Positions 25,249 to 34,031 are shown, counted from the stretch's first letter. The stretch is DNA of 64,000 bases from Halorussus limi (GCF_023238205.1 NZ_CP096659.1:2063626-2127625); one strand, 5' to 3'. Numbers and translations: made by a program. Notes: generated from the sequence alone by a model not told the origin.

Positions 25249-27144
25249 TTACAGCGGATACACGTTCTGCACCGCTCCGTCGGCGCGTCCGAACGACAGT
25301 TCGACTGTCTCGGCGTCTGACGGCACGGTCAGCGTGCCCGCCCGCTCGCGGTCGAGTGGACCGACCTCCGCGTCGCTCTCGCCGGTCTGGCCGCCCGCGG
25401 TCCACGAGACGGTGCCCGAGACCGCCTCTGGCGTGTCGTTGACGACCGTGAGCTCTCTGGTCTCTCCGGCCGCGGGGTACTCGTCTAGGACGACCTGCAC
25501 GGGTTCCAGCGAGGCCGCAATCGCCTCGTAGCCCGCCTTCTCGCTCCCGTCGGCCGACAGCACGCCCATGCCCGCGCCTTCGTCGATGTCTCGGAGCGCG
25601 TCGGCCGCGAGCAGGCCGCTTCCCCGCCGCCGGAGCGTCTCGGTCACGTCCTTCAGGACGCGGGCCTGATACGCTTGAGAGGCTTCGACCGCCGACTCGT
25701 CGGACTCGACGCCCGCCTCGACGTACGCGGCGTGGGCGCCGGCGTCGAATCCGGCCGCGTCGTGGCCGTCCTCGCCGACGAGCGACCCCGCACCGAACGC
25801 CCCGACCGCGCCGCCGCAGTCGTACTTGTCCAGCGCCCACTCGGTGTCGGCGGGCGTGCCGAACTCCCAACCGGGATAGAGGTGGGTCGCGTCGGCGCCG
25901 ATGCCCGGCCCGCCCGAGACGGGAAAGACCGGAGCGCCTTCGGGGAGCGCGTCGGCGAGTTCTCGGTCCGCGTCACCGTCGTACCTCGCGCGCCACGCCC
26001 GCCACCGGAACTTGTAGCGCGCGACCCGTGAGGGACCGACGCCCGCGAGGTGGTCGGTCGGGTCGGAGCGGACGCCGAACGCGGCCACGCAGGGGTGGCG
26101 CTCGACCGAGGCGGCGACCGTCTCGGCCAGCGATTTCGCGGCGTCGGGGTCGGCCTCGGCCCGTCCGACCAGCGGGAGGTCCTGCCAGACCAGCAGGCCG
26201 GCGTCGGCCGCGGCCTCGTAGAACTCCATAGGCGGGACGTGACCGTACGCCCGGACGAGGTTCGCGTTGGCGTTCGCGGCCCGTTCCACGTCCCACGTCG
26301 GGTCGCCGGTGGGGAGCAGCGAGAACCCGCGGGCCGGAACTCGCTGGCCGTTGACGACCAGCGCGTCGTCGCCCGCGCCGTCCGTCGCTCCAGCGGTCTC
26401 GACCTCACAGAGACCGGTCTGGACGACGCGCTCCGAATCGCCCAGTTTCGCCCGAACCTCGTACTGGTGCTGGGGACCGAACCCGTTGGGCCACCAGTAG
26501 GCCGGGTCCCGGAGTTCGAGGGTCTTCTCGACCGTCGCGCGCTCTCCGGCGTCGGCCTCGACTCGGGCGCGCTCCATCACGCCGCCGCCTCGGAACCCCT
26601 GCGGGCGAACCGACAGCGAGACGCGGTCGTCCAGCGATTCGCCCGCCTCGACGGCGAGTTCGGCGTCGATGACCGCGCCGTTCTCCGTCCGACGCGGCGT
26701 CAGCGAGAGTCGGTCGACGAACGTCCGGGGGTGCGTTTCGAGGTCCGCGGCCCACCAGATGCCGGGGACCGCGCGCTCGTCGGGGACTCGGTCGGTCGCG
26801 TAGACGCCGCCGAACGCCTCGGGGGCGCGACACTCGACGACTAACTCGTTGTCCGAGTCGAGGTTCAGTTCGTATCTCGCGGGGACGAAGTGGGCATCGT
26901 GTTCGTCCAGCAGGTCACCGTTCAGCCAGATCCGGGCGTGTGCGAACAGGCCGCGGAGTTCGAGAGTCGCGCGCTCGTCGCCGTCGCGGGGGTCGCCGAA
27001 CTCGGTCCGGTAGGCGACGGCGTCGGCGTCCGCGAAGCGCTCGGGGCGGCCGGGCACGTCCACGGGGTGCCACTCGTCGGGGGAGGGCGGCCCGTCACCC
27101 GCGGACGGTTCGACCGCGGCGCCCGTCCAGTCGGTCAGAGACAT
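25249..27144 (-). CDS. Glycoside hydrolase family 2-like protein lacking both catalytic acids
   Basis: A 631-residue protein with the GH2 layout: N-terminal jelly-roll (about residues 15-150), Ig-like sandwich (about 150-250), TIM barrel (about 255-510) and a C-terminal beta domain (about 545-631). NANLVRAYGHVPPMEFYEAAADAGLLVWQDLPL is the recognisable start of the GH2 barrel. The usual acid/base Asn-Glu after HPCV is Ser360-Asp361, and the nucleophile Glu of the SEFGxQS-type motif is Ala449 (GAFGAGSL). It has no Tat or Sec signal. It is probably non-hydrolytic and may bind sugars. The start at 27144 agrees with the domain boundary. Confidence 0.75.
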   Translation of the reverse strand: MSLTDWTGAAVEPSAGDGPPSPDEWHPVDVPGRPERFADADAVAYRTEFGDPRDGDERATLELRGLFAHARIWLNGDLLDEHDAHFVPARYELNLDSDNELVVECRAPEAFGGVYATDRVPDERAVPGIWWAADLETHPRTFVDRLSLTPRRTENGAVIDAELAVEAGESLDDRVSLSVRPQGFRGGGVMERARVEADAGERATVEKTLELRDPAYWWPNGFGPQHQYEVRAKLGDSERVVQTGLCEVETAGATDGAGDDALVVNGQRVPARGFSLLPTGDPTWDVERAANANANLVRAYGHVPPMEFYEAAADAGLLVWQDLPLVGRAEADPDAAKSLAETVAASVERHPCVAAFGVRSDPTDHLAGVGPSRVARYKFRWRAWRARYDGDADRELADALPEGAPVFPVSGGPGIGADATHLYPGWEFGTPADTEWALDKYDCGGAVGAFGAGSLVGEDGHDAAGFDAGAHAAYVEAGVESDESAVEASQAYQARVLKDVTETLRRRGSGLLAADALRDIDEGAGMGVLSADGSEKAGYEAIAASLEPVQVVLDEYPAAGETRELTVVNDTPEAVSGTVSWTAGGQTGESDAEVGPLDRERAGTLTVPSDAETVELSFGRADGAVQNVYPL

Positions 27145-27225
27145 ACTCGGGGAACGAAACCCACACCAGATAGGTTTTACGTCCCGTCGGCGACCACTTT
27201 CACTTTCACCCCGCCCTTGGCACAA

Positions 27226-27230
27226 TTTAA
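27226..27230 (+). promoter_or_regulatory. TATA-like box for the 50-residue Cys-rich protein
   Basis: TTTAA lies 27-31 bases before the ATG at 27257. It supports expression of a gene that is easily missed by length filters. Confidence 0.55.
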
Positions 27231-27256
27231 GTAGGGTGGCGGGACCACCGACTGTT

Positions 27257-27409
27257 ATGCTCGAAGACCTGCAGTGCGTCTGCGACGGCCGGAACTGCGA
27301 GCGTACCCTCAGCGAGACCGAGTTGATGCTCCGGATGACGACCGACGCAGGCGAGCGCCGCGCCTACGAGTGCGCCTGCGGCGCGGTCACGGTGACGGTG
27401 GTGCGGTAG
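27257..27409 (+). CDS. 50-residue Cys-rich putative zinc-binding protein
   Basis: The ATG at 27257 opens 50 codons to a TAG at 27407. The peptide has five cysteines, Cys7-x-Cys9, Cys14 and Cys39-x-Cys41, with acidic residues between, as in small haloarchaeal zinc-finger proteins. Codon use is strongly G/C at third positions, as in its neighbours, and a TATA-like box lies at the leaderless distance. A ribbon made by Cys7/Cys9 and Cys39/Cys41 is plausible. Partner (DNA, RNA or protein) unknown. Confidence 0.7.
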   Translation: MLEDLQCVCDGRNCERTLSETELMLRMTTDAGERRAYECACGAVTVTVVR

Positions 27410-27594
27410 CCCCCTCCGGAACGCCGACTCCGCCACTCCCGCCCTGAGACGGTCGCTCCGGCCGACCGAGAACGGCCACTCCGCGCCTCCACGAAGACGA
27501 AAACTCCGCCTCGCCAAGGACGGCCACCCCGCCTCGTCGGAGACCGTCGTGCCGAAAGGCGACCCTGAAGTGCCTGCTGGCGAAATCGCCCCGC

Positions 27595-28017
27595 ATGGAA
27601 GAAGTCATCCACGCGCGCGGCCACGAGAACGTCTCGGCCGCCCACGCCAGCACCTTCGAGGTCACGACCGACGACTACCTCACACCTGCGGGCGACTGCA
27701 TCCTCGGGGTCGAGGCCGACCGCGCCCCGGCCGACTTCGACCCCGAGTTCATCGCGGCCTGCCGGCACGCCGACGCCACTATCACCGCGACGTTCGAGAC
27801 CGACGGCCACGCCGAGACCGTGGTCGGGCGCGGCCACCCCGACCTCGCGTTCGAGAACGACCGGAGCGCCGTGGGTCGGACCAGCGACTACGTCGACGAC
27901 CGGACGATTCTCGTCGGGGCCGAGTTCGCGGCCGAGGGATTCGACCGCGAGTTGGTCGATGCGCTGGCGAACGGGGCCGACCTGACCGTGACGTTGACCG
28001 TCGAGCGCGAGGACTGA
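27595..28017 (+). CDS. DUF371 family protein
   Basis: A 140-residue archaeal protein of DUF371. It shows the conserved opening IHARGHENVSAAHASTFEVTTDDYLTPAGDCILGV and the FENDRSAVGRTSDYV segment typical of the family. The fold is probably all-beta with conserved polar residues (GHEN, TDD, GDC) that could form an active or binding site, but no activity is known. It is followed about 110 bases later by the endonuclease III gene, which has its own promoter. Confidence 0.88.
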   Translation: MEEVIHARGHENVSAAHASTFEVTTDDYLTPAGDCILGVEADRAPADFDPEFIAACRHADATITATFETDGHAETVVGRGHPDLAFENDRSAVGRTSDYVDDRTILVGAEFAAEGFDRELVDALANGADLTVTLTVERED

Positions 28018-28096
28018 TTCTTCGTGCGTGGTCGGCCGAGCGACGGGTCGCGGGCGTGGCGGTCGATCGCGGGCGACCCGAGCGAGTAGCCGACCG

Positions 28097-28102
28097 TTTT
28101 AA
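28097..28102 (+). promoter_or_regulatory. TATA-like box for the endonuclease III gene
   Basis: TTTTAA lies 26-31 bases before the ATG at 28128, marking a separate transcription start after the DUF371 gene. Confidence 0.55.
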
Positions 28103-28127
28103 TCCGGTCGCGTCCCCAGTTCCGACC

Positions 28128-28985
28128 ATGACCGAGGAGTCCGACGCGAGCGGAGACGCCGGGCGAGGCGAGAGCGTCGCCCCCGCCGAACGCGCCGAAC
28201 CCGCGGAGAACATCAGCGGCGGCGACGCCGAGGCGAGTTCGGTCGCGGAGTTCTCCCCCGGCGAAGCCGGGACGCGCGCAGAGGCCGTCGTGGACCGCCT
28301 CGGCGACCTGTACTGGCAGAAGACCTACGGCGGGCAGGACGCCTTCGAGTGTCTGGTCCGGACTATCTTGAGCCAGAACACCAGCGACCTGGCGAGCCAA
28401 CCCGCCCACGACGCGCTGATGGAACGGTACGGCGGTGCAGACCTCGCTTCGGCGCTCGCAGACGCTCGACTCGACGAACTCGCGGACGCGATTCGGCCCG
28501 CGGGCCTCTACAACCGGAAGTCCGAGGTACTGGTCGCGGTCGCCGACCGCGTGCTGGAGGAGTACGGGAGCGCGGCCGCGTTCGACGACTTCGTCAGGGA
28601 GGGCGACCCCGCCGAGGTCCGGTCCGCGCTCCTCGACATGGACGGAGTCGGTCCCAAGACCGCCGACTGCGTCCTGCTGTTCGCCGGCGGGCAGGCGGGC
28701 GTCTTCCCGGTCGACACCCACGTCCACCGCATCTACCGGCGACTCGGCGTCGCGCCCGCCGACGCCGACCACGAGGCGGTCCGGGCGGTGCTGGAGCGCG
28801 ACGTGCCCGCCGAGAAGTGCGGGTTCGGCCACACAGCGAGCATCCAGTTCGGCCGGGAGTTCTGTTCCGCGCGAAAGCCGGCGTGTCTCGACGGACTGGA
28901 CGAGTGCCCGCTGTCAGACATCTGCGATAGGGTGGGCGTCGATGTCGAGACGGGTGCGGTCTTGGACCCCGCGGACGCCGATTAG
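28128..28985 (+). CDS. nth: Endonuclease III-type DNA glycosylase
   Basis: A 285-residue base-excision repair enzyme removing oxidised pyrimidines. After a disordered acidic tail (about residues 1-45) comes the HhH-GPD fold: CLVRTILSQNTSD, then the helix-hairpin-helix MDGVGPKTADCVLLF with catalytic Lys177, and PVDTHVHRI with catalytic Asp196. The [4Fe-4S] cluster loop has Cys246, Cys253, Cys260 and Cys266. The middle gap is six residues (C-x6-C-x6-C-x5-C), where the bacterial pattern is x2. The N-terminal extension is longer than in bacterial Nth. A TATA-like TTTTAA is at 28097. Confidence 0.93.
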   Translation: MTEESDASGDAGRGESVAPAERAEPAENISGGDAEASSVAEFSPGEAGTRAEAVVDRLGDLYWQKTYGGQDAFECLVRTILSQNTSDLASQPAHDALMERYGGADLASALADARLDELADAIRPAGLYNRKSEVLVAVADRVLEEYGSAAAFDDFVREGDPAEVRSALLDMDGVGPKTADCVLLFAGGQAGVFPVDTHVHRIYRRLGVAPADADHEAVRAVLERDVPAEKCGFGHTASIQFGREFCSARKPACLDGLDECPLSDICDRVGVDVETGAVLDPADAD

Positions 28986-29383
28986 CGGTCCCCGTTCCTC
29001 CTGCTCGCCTCGCGCTCGACCTCCGCGCGCAGGTGGTCTCGGAGGTGCAACACGTCCCGGCGCTCCCGGTCGCGCCACGGCAGGAGGCGGAGTTTCCGCG
29101 CGCGCTTGCGGAGGAACGACGAGAGGTACGCCACCTGCCGGTCGGTGAGCGCGAGGGTCTCCGTGACGCCCGCGGTTTCGGCGTCGCCCGAGGTTTCCTC
29201 GCCAGTGCGCTCGGACCCGTCGTCGCGCCGCCGCTCGATTTCCCGCCGGAGGTCGTGGACGAACGCCCACTCGTCGGACTTCGACCGGAGCGCGTACTGG
29301 AGTCGGTTCTCGCGCTCGCGGAGCCAGTTCGTCAGGACGTACCACTCCTCGGCCTCGAGCGTCACCCGCGTCGTCTCATCCAT
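28982..29383 (-). CDS. Haloarchaeal hypothetical protein, helical and Arg-rich
   Basis: A 133-residue protein, unusually rich in Arg for this proteome (RSKSDEW, RKRARKLRLLPWRDRERRD). It reads as two repeats of a helical unit, each with LxxWL/F and many charged residues: EEWYVLTNWLRERENRLQYAL near residues 12-32 and DRQVAYLSSFLRKRARKLRLL near 81-101. An acidic linker joins them. The halves look like an internal duplication. Its stop overlaps that of the endonuclease III gene (convergent). Function unknown; nucleic-acid binding is possible because of the charge. Confidence 0.7.
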   Translation of the reverse strand: MDETTRVTLEAEEWYVLTNWLRERENRLQYALRSKSDEWAFVHDLRREIERRRDDGSERTGEETSGDAETAGVTETLALTDRQVAYLSSFLRKRARKLRLLPWRDRERRDVLHLRDHLRAEVEREASRRNGDR

Positions 29384-29444
29384 CGTCGTACTGTCAACTC
29401 TTCGATGGCCGCACTTTTGGCGTTTCGGGCGCTAGAAGGTGAAA

Positions 29445-30164
29445 ATGGCCCCAGAGGTAACGGTGACGATAGACCCCCACGTCCACTCCGAGGGGTCGTA
29501 CGACGGTCACGAACCGGTCGAGATGCTGTTGGCGCAGGCCAGCGACATCGGACTCGACGGCATCGTCGTGACCGACCACGACACCATCCGCGAGTCGCTC
29601 CGGGCGGCCGAACTCGCGCCCGAGTACGGACTGGTCGGGATTCCGGGTGTCGAAGTCTCGACCGCCGCGGGCCACCTGCTGGCTATCGGCGTCACGGAGC
29701 GCCCGGAACCCCACCGACCGCTCGACGAGACGGTCGCGGAGGTCCGTGACGCGGGCGGCGTCGCAATCGTTCCCCACCCGTTCCAGCGGACTCGCCACGG
29801 CGTCCGCCGGGGGCGCATCACCGACTGCGACGCCATCGAGGTGTACAACGCGTGGATTTTCACCGGCTACCGGAACCGCCGGGCCCGGCAGTTCGCGGCC
29901 CGCAACGACTACCCCGGCGTCGCGGCCAGCGACGCTCACTCCGCGAAGTACATCGGCCGCGCGTACACCGAACTCACGGTCGAGGCGTCCTCGAAGCGCG
30001 ACCTCGACCGCGACCGCATCGTGAGCGCGCTGGCGAACGGCGACGCCGAGGTCCACGGTCGGCGCCAGCCGTTCCACCGGAGCGTGCAACACTACGCTCG
30101 GGGCGCCGGCCGGAAGGTCGGCCACGGCGTCGCCGCGAACGTCGCGAATCTCGCTCGGCTGTAA
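29445..30164 (+). CDS. PHP-domain metal-dependent phosphoesterase
   Basis: A 239-residue PHP protein related to YciV/TrpH-type phosphoesterases. The metal-binding motifs are in order: DPHVHSEGSYDG (HxH), VVTDHDT, PGVEVST, HPFQR and the terminal ASDAH. These fit a two- or three-metal centre that hydrolyses phosphoesters such as 3',5'-bisphosphonucleotides or RNA ends. The substrate is not determinable. An upstream in-frame GTG at 29439 is an alternative start two codons longer. A CTAG lies just before the start (29432). A second PHP-like protein is encoded at 41025-41783. Confidence 0.9.
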   Translation: MAPEVTVTIDPHVHSEGSYDGHEPVEMLLAQASDIGLDGIVVTDHDTIRESLRAAELAPEYGLVGIPGVEVSTAAGHLLAIGVTERPEPHRPLDETVAEVRDAGGVAIVPHPFQRTRHGVRRGRITDCDAIEVYNAWIFTGYRNRRARQFAARNDYPGVAASDAHSAKYIGRAYTELTVEASSKRDLDRDRIVSALANGDAEVHGRRQPFHRSVQHYARGAGRKVGHGVAANVANLARL

Positions 30165-30361
30165 CCCCCGAGAGCGTCGTCGTTGCCATCGTCGGAACGC
30201 ATCGTTCTCGGCGGAACGCGTCGTTACTATCGTCGGGACGCTCGGCGACCGATTTCGACGGGTTGTCGCGGCGTTCTCGCGCGCCGCGTCGCTGCCTCCG
30301 GTCAGATTTCGGTAAGCAGGAGGGTTTTTAACGCGCGACCGTCTGGATTCAGATACGCGAC

Positions 30362-31519
30362 ATGAGTACGCTGGTAGTGTGCGTCGACCGCGACGACGAC
30401 ATCGGGACCAAGACCGGCCTCGACACCCCCGTCTCGGGGTGGGAAGCGGTCCGGTCGCTCGTGACCGAGGTCGGTCTCGCGGACCCCGAAGACGCCAGCG
30501 TCAACTGTCTGCTCGAATCCCTGCGCGTGGCCCGCGACCTGCGGGACGGCGACGAGGAGGTCTCGGTGGCGGTCATCTCGGGCGCGGCCGAGACGATGGT
30601 CGGGCGCGACCGAGCGGTCGCCGAACAGATGGACTCGCTCATCGCCGAGTACGACCCCGACTCGGCGGTGGTCGTCATCGACAGCGCGCAGGACGAGCGA
30701 CTGGTCCCCATCATCGAGAGTCGGGTGCGGGTCGACGCGGTGGACCGCGTGGTCGTCCGGCAGGCCCGCGACATCGAGTCGACCTACTACCTGCTCAAGC
30801 AGTTTCTCGCCGACGAGGAGTTGCGCCAGACCGTCCTCGTCCCGGTCGGGGTCGCCATGCTGGCCTTTCCCATCCTGCTGATGGCGTTCGGTCCCGCGAT
30901 GGCGGTCGCCTCCATCACCGCGGTCATCGGCCTGTTCGTCCTCTACAAGGGACTGGGCGTCGACGACTACGTGGCCGACATGCCCGCCGAGGCCAAGGAC
31001 GCGCTCTACTCCGGGCGCGTCTCCATCGTGACCTACGTCGTCGCGGCGGGTCTCTCGCTCATCGGCGTCTTCGCCGGAGCGCTCCGGGTCTCGGACCCCT
31101 CCGCGCCCACAGAGGGCGTCCTGATGCCCGCGATGGCGTTCGCGTTCGCCAGCGTGCCGTGGTTGGCCGCGGCGGCGCTGGCGGCCTCGACCGGCCGACT
31201 GCTGGACGAGGTCATCCGCAACGACAACCTGCGCAACTCCTATCTCAACCTCCCGTTCGGCGTCCTCGCGGTCGGACTGGTCGTCCGGGGTTTCTCGGCG
31301 TACTTCCTCCAGCGTGAGGCGTACGTCGAACCGCTGGTCGTCCCCGCCATGGAACTGGGGAGTCTCGCGGTCGAGCGCATCGAACTCGACCCCGGGACGC
31401 GGATGGCGCTGTTCGTCGTCGCCGGCATCGTGGTGAGTCTCCTCGGAGTGCGCGTCTCGACGTACGTCACCGGGTCGTCGCTCGGCGAGGAGTTCGAGGA
31501 CGAGGAACTGGTGGACTGA
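30362..31519 (+). CDS. DUF373 family membrane protein
   Basis: A 385-residue archaeal protein. The soluble N-terminal domain (about residues 1-150) opens LVVCVDRDDDIGTKTG, the DUF373 hallmark, and includes VAVISGAAETMVGRDRAVAEQ. Then come about seven membrane segments (about 155-195, 217-240, 250-280, 300-320 and 342-362). The soluble part could bind a nucleotide or metal, but no role is known. A TTTTTAA element about 30 bases before the ATG serves as promoter. A short acidic tail ends the protein. Confidence 0.9.
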   Translation: MSTLVVCVDRDDDIGTKTGLDTPVSGWEAVRSLVTEVGLADPEDASVNCLLESLRVARDLRDGDEEVSVAVISGAAETMVGRDRAVAEQMDSLIAEYDPDSAVVVIDSAQDERLVPIIESRVRVDAVDRVVVRQARDIESTYYLLKQFLADEELRQTVLVPVGVAMLAFPILLMAFGPAMAVASITAVIGLFVLYKGLGVDDYVADMPAEAKDALYSGRVSIVTYVVAAGLSLIGVFAGALRVSDPSAPTEGVLMPAMAFAFASVPWLAAAALAASTGRLLDEVIRNDNLRNSYLNLPFGVLAVGLVVRGFSAYFLQREAYVEPLVVPAMELGSLAVERIELDPGTRMALFVVAGIVVSLLGVRVSTYVTGSSLGEEFEDEELVD

Positions 31520-31654
31520 CGGCGCTCGCCGCGACTCTCCGAACGAGAGTCTTCGAGGATTCTGTTCCTTCGAGGTGGCCTCAGGTGGCGGTTCGCCGTC
31601 ACGCGGACGCGCCGATTCGCCGCACCTAAATCCGCCGCTCTCCGACTCACCGCC

Positions 31655-32413
31655 ATGACCGAATATTCCGCCGCGGCCGACGACGCCGCCGCGAGCGACG
31701 GGTCGTGGGTCAGCCTCTTCTCGGGCGGCAAGGACTCGTCGTGGGCGCTCTACCGCGCGCTGGAGGAGGGACTCGACGTGTCTCGCCTCGTCACCGTTCA
31801 CCCGGAGGGCGACTCCTACATGTACCACGTTCCGGCGACGCGCCTCGCCTCGCTCGCGGCCGAGAGCGTCGGCGTTCCGCTCGTGGAGGTCGAACCCGAC
31901 GACTTCGAGGCCGCCGACGCCGAGGAGTCGGGCGCGCAGGGCGACGCGGAACTCCGACCGCTCGAAGCCGCGCTGGGCGAACTCGACTCGGAACTTCCCG
32001 ACGGCGTCGCGGGCGTCACGGCGGGCGCCGTCGAGAGCGAGTACCAGACCTCCCGCATCGAGGCGATGGCCGACCGACTCGACGCCGAGGTGTTCGCGCC
32101 GCTCTGGCAGGAAGACCCACGCGAACTCGCCGATGCGATGCTCGACGCGGGCTTCGAGATTACCGTCATCCGGGTCGCGGCCTACGGACTCGACGAGTCG
32201 TGGCTCGGGCGGACGCTGGACGGGGAAGCCATCGCCGAGTTGGAGGACCTGAACGAGAGCCACGGCGTCCACATCCTCGGCGAGGGCGGCGAGTTCGAGA
32301 CGCTGGTGACCGACGGCCCGCACATGGAGCGGCCCATCGAACTGGAGTACGAGACCGAGTGGGACGGGACGCGCGGGACCCTGCAGATTACGGACGCGTG
32401 GCTGGGCGAGTAG
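31655..32413 (+). CDS. dph6: Diphthine-ammonia ligase (Dph6-type ATP pyrophosphatase)
   Basis: A 252-residue N-type ATP pyrophosphatase with the PP-loop SGGKDSS at residues 23-29. YMYHVPATR, the GAVESEYQTSRIE segment and LGEGGEFETLVTDGP are conserved in the MJ0570/Dph6 family. The protein catalyses the last step of diphthamide synthesis on elongation factor 2, amidating diphthine. The first 15 residues are a low-complexity Ala/Asp lead-in. It stands upstream of a ParB-like protein gene by about 67 bases; I see no functional link. Confidence 0.92.
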   Translation: MTEYSAAADDAAASDGSWVSLFSGGKDSSWALYRALEEGLDVSRLVTVHPEGDSYMYHVPATRLASLAAESVGVPLVEVEPDDFEAADAEESGAQGDAELRPLEAALGELDSELPDGVAGVTAGAVESEYQTSRIEAMADRLDAEVFAPLWQEDPRELADAMLDAGFEITVIRVAAYGLDESWLGRTLDGEAIAELEDLNESHGVHILGEGGEFETLVTDGPHMERPIELEYETEWDGTRGTLQITDAWLGE

Positions 32414-32480
32414 GTCCGAGGAGCGCGCCGACCGATTGCCGTAACTCTTCTGACCGTGGGCCGCCTTCGAATCGAACCCC

Positions 32481-33044
32481 ATGACCATCGAAGACCGCCT
32501 CCGCGGCGACCCCGAACCGGTCTCGCCGGAGCGGGTGATGCGCTACTGGCTCGGTCAGGAAGTCGAGGACGAGGACGGCGCCCCGAACCCCGACGCCATC
32601 GGCACCGAACCCGCGCTCCGGGAGGAACTGTTCGAGCGCAAGCCCATCGCCGAACACGTGTTCACGCCCGAACCGGCCGACTGGTACCTCGCCGACCTCT
32701 CGGAGGACGCGCTCCGTGACCTCCGGGTCGTCGTCGGCGAACCCGAGCAGGGGTGGCGCGCGCTGACCGACGACGACCGAATCGAGAGCATCGCCGAGCG
32801 CATCCACGAGACCGACGACGTGGACGCGCTGGGGTCCGAGACCGGCAAGGACCTCCGGGAGGTCGTCGAACTCGCCGACGCCATCGACCGGGAGGGACCG
32901 CAGGGCCGCCTCGTCGTGGTCGAGGAGGGCGACGACCCGGCGTACGTCGCCGACGGGAATCACCGCGCGGTGGCCCACGTCCTCCACCTCCTGCGCGGCG
33001 GCGAGTTCGAAGGCCAAGAGGCGTATCTCGGCGTGCGAGAATAG
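32481..33044 (+). CDS. Small ParB/sulfiredoxin-like protein
   Basis: A 187-residue protein. Around residues 150-165, AYVADGNHRAVAHVLHLL matches the D-G-x-H-R pattern of the ParB/Srx nuclease-like fold, with RLVVVEEGDDPAY as the preceding strand. There is no DNA-binding domain after it, unlike true ParB. The N-terminal two thirds (about 1-125) are acidic helices without recognised motifs. It could be a nucleotide-binding or nuclease enzyme acting alone. The assignment is by motif only. Confidence 0.6.
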   Translation: MTIEDRLRGDPEPVSPERVMRYWLGQEVEDEDGAPNPDAIGTEPALREELFERKPIAEHVFTPEPADWYLADLSEDALRDLRVVVGEPEQGWRALTDDDRIESIAERIHETDDVDALGSETGKDLREVVELADAIDREGPQGRLVVVEEGDDPAYVADGNHRAVAHVLHLLRGGEFEGQEAYLGVRE

Positions 33045-33062
33045 AGTAAACCGGACGCCGCG

Positions 33063-34031
33063 CTACTCGCCGTTCAGAATCTGGGTGTGCGCCCCGATGA
33101 GCGCGCCCGAGAGGTCCATGTTCTCGACGCGGGTTTTCTCGTCGATGATGGAGTCGCGGATGTCGCAGTCCTGAATCGTCGCGTTCGGGAAGACGATGGA
33201 GTTGTTGACGCTGGAGTTTATGACCTCCGCGCCCGGCATGACGTGGACGTTGTCGCCGAGCGTGGTGTTCTCGACCGTGGCGGAGTCGGCGATCTCGTTC
33301 TCGCCGTCGAGTTTCCAGCCGACCGCCTCCAGATAGCTCTCGGGCGTGCCGATGTCGAACCACGCCTCGTCGAAGGTGTAGGCGTACACCGAGTCGCGCT
33401 GCTGGAGCCACTGGACGAACCAGCCCGGTTCGTCGGGGTTGTTGCCGCTCTCGAGGTACTCGTCCAGCAGCGGGATTGTCTCGGCGGTGAAGGCGTAACA
33501 GGCGATGGACACCAGCGTGCTCTTGGGGTCTTCGGGCTTCTCTTGGAAGTCCACGACCTCGTCGCCGTCGAGTTCGACCAGTCCGTAGGACTTCGCCCGC
33601 TCGCGGGACCCCACGTCGTAGGCCGCCAGCGTCGGCGAGTCCTTCGCTTGGAAGAAGTCCACGAAGTCGCTGACGCCGAAGCTGATGAGGTTGTCCCCGG
33701 CGATGACGAGCGTGTCGTCGGTGATGTTCTCCCGGTCGAACAGTTGGGCCAGCGCCCCGACGACGCCGAACTTCTCGTCTTCCTCGGTGGTGTCCTCGAC
33801 CGTGAGGCGAGGCTTGTCGAACTCGCTCTCGGCGAGGTGAGTCCGGAAGTCGTCGGCGAACCGCTCGTTGGTCGAGACGTACACCTCGTCGATGCGCTCG
33901 TCGGCTTCCAGTTCCGCGAATATCTGGTCGATGACCGTCGAGTCACCGACCGGCAGGAACATCTTGGGGCGGTGCTTGGTAATCGGCCAGAGTCGAGTCG
34001 CGTACCCGCCCGCAAGAACGACGGCTTTCAT
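33063..34031 (-). CDS. Sugar-1-phosphate nucleotidyltransferase with left-handed beta-helix tail
   Basis: A 322-residue NDP-sugar synthase. The nucleotide-binding loop LAGGYATRLWPIT is at residues 6-18 and HRPKMFLPV follows. VIAGDNLISFG holds the metal-binding Asp, FQEKPED holds the second Lys, and FDIGTPESYLEAV is the sugar-binding motif. Residues about 245-322 form a hexapeptide-repeat beta-helix (IADSATVENTTLGDNVHV). It would supply activated sugars such as UDP- or dTDP-glucose for glycosylation, consistent with aglD and the UDP-GlcNAc 2-epimerase gene in the same window. The exact nucleotide and sugar are not determinable. The start at 34031 gives the family N-terminus. Confidence 0.88.
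   Translation of the reverse strand: MKAVVLAGGYATRLWPITKHRPKMFLPVGDSTVIDQIFAELEADERIDEVYVSTNERFADDFRTHLAESEFDKPRLTVEDTTEEDEKFGVVGALAQLFDRENITDDTLVIAGDNLISFGVSDFVDFFQAKDSPTLAAYDVGSRERAKSYGLVELDGDEVVDFQEKPEDPKSTLVSIACYAFTAETIPLLDEYLESGNNPDEPGWFVQWLQQRDSVYAYTFDEAWFDIGTPESYLEAVGWKLDGENEIADSATVENTTLGDNVHVMPGAEVINSSVNNSIVFPNATIQDCDIRDSIIDEKTRVENMDLSGALIGAHTQILNGE

Noticed and set aside
30302-32488. Long leftward frame across the DUF373 and Dph6 genes
   Set aside because: It runs antisense to two well-motivated genes and shows no family motifs.
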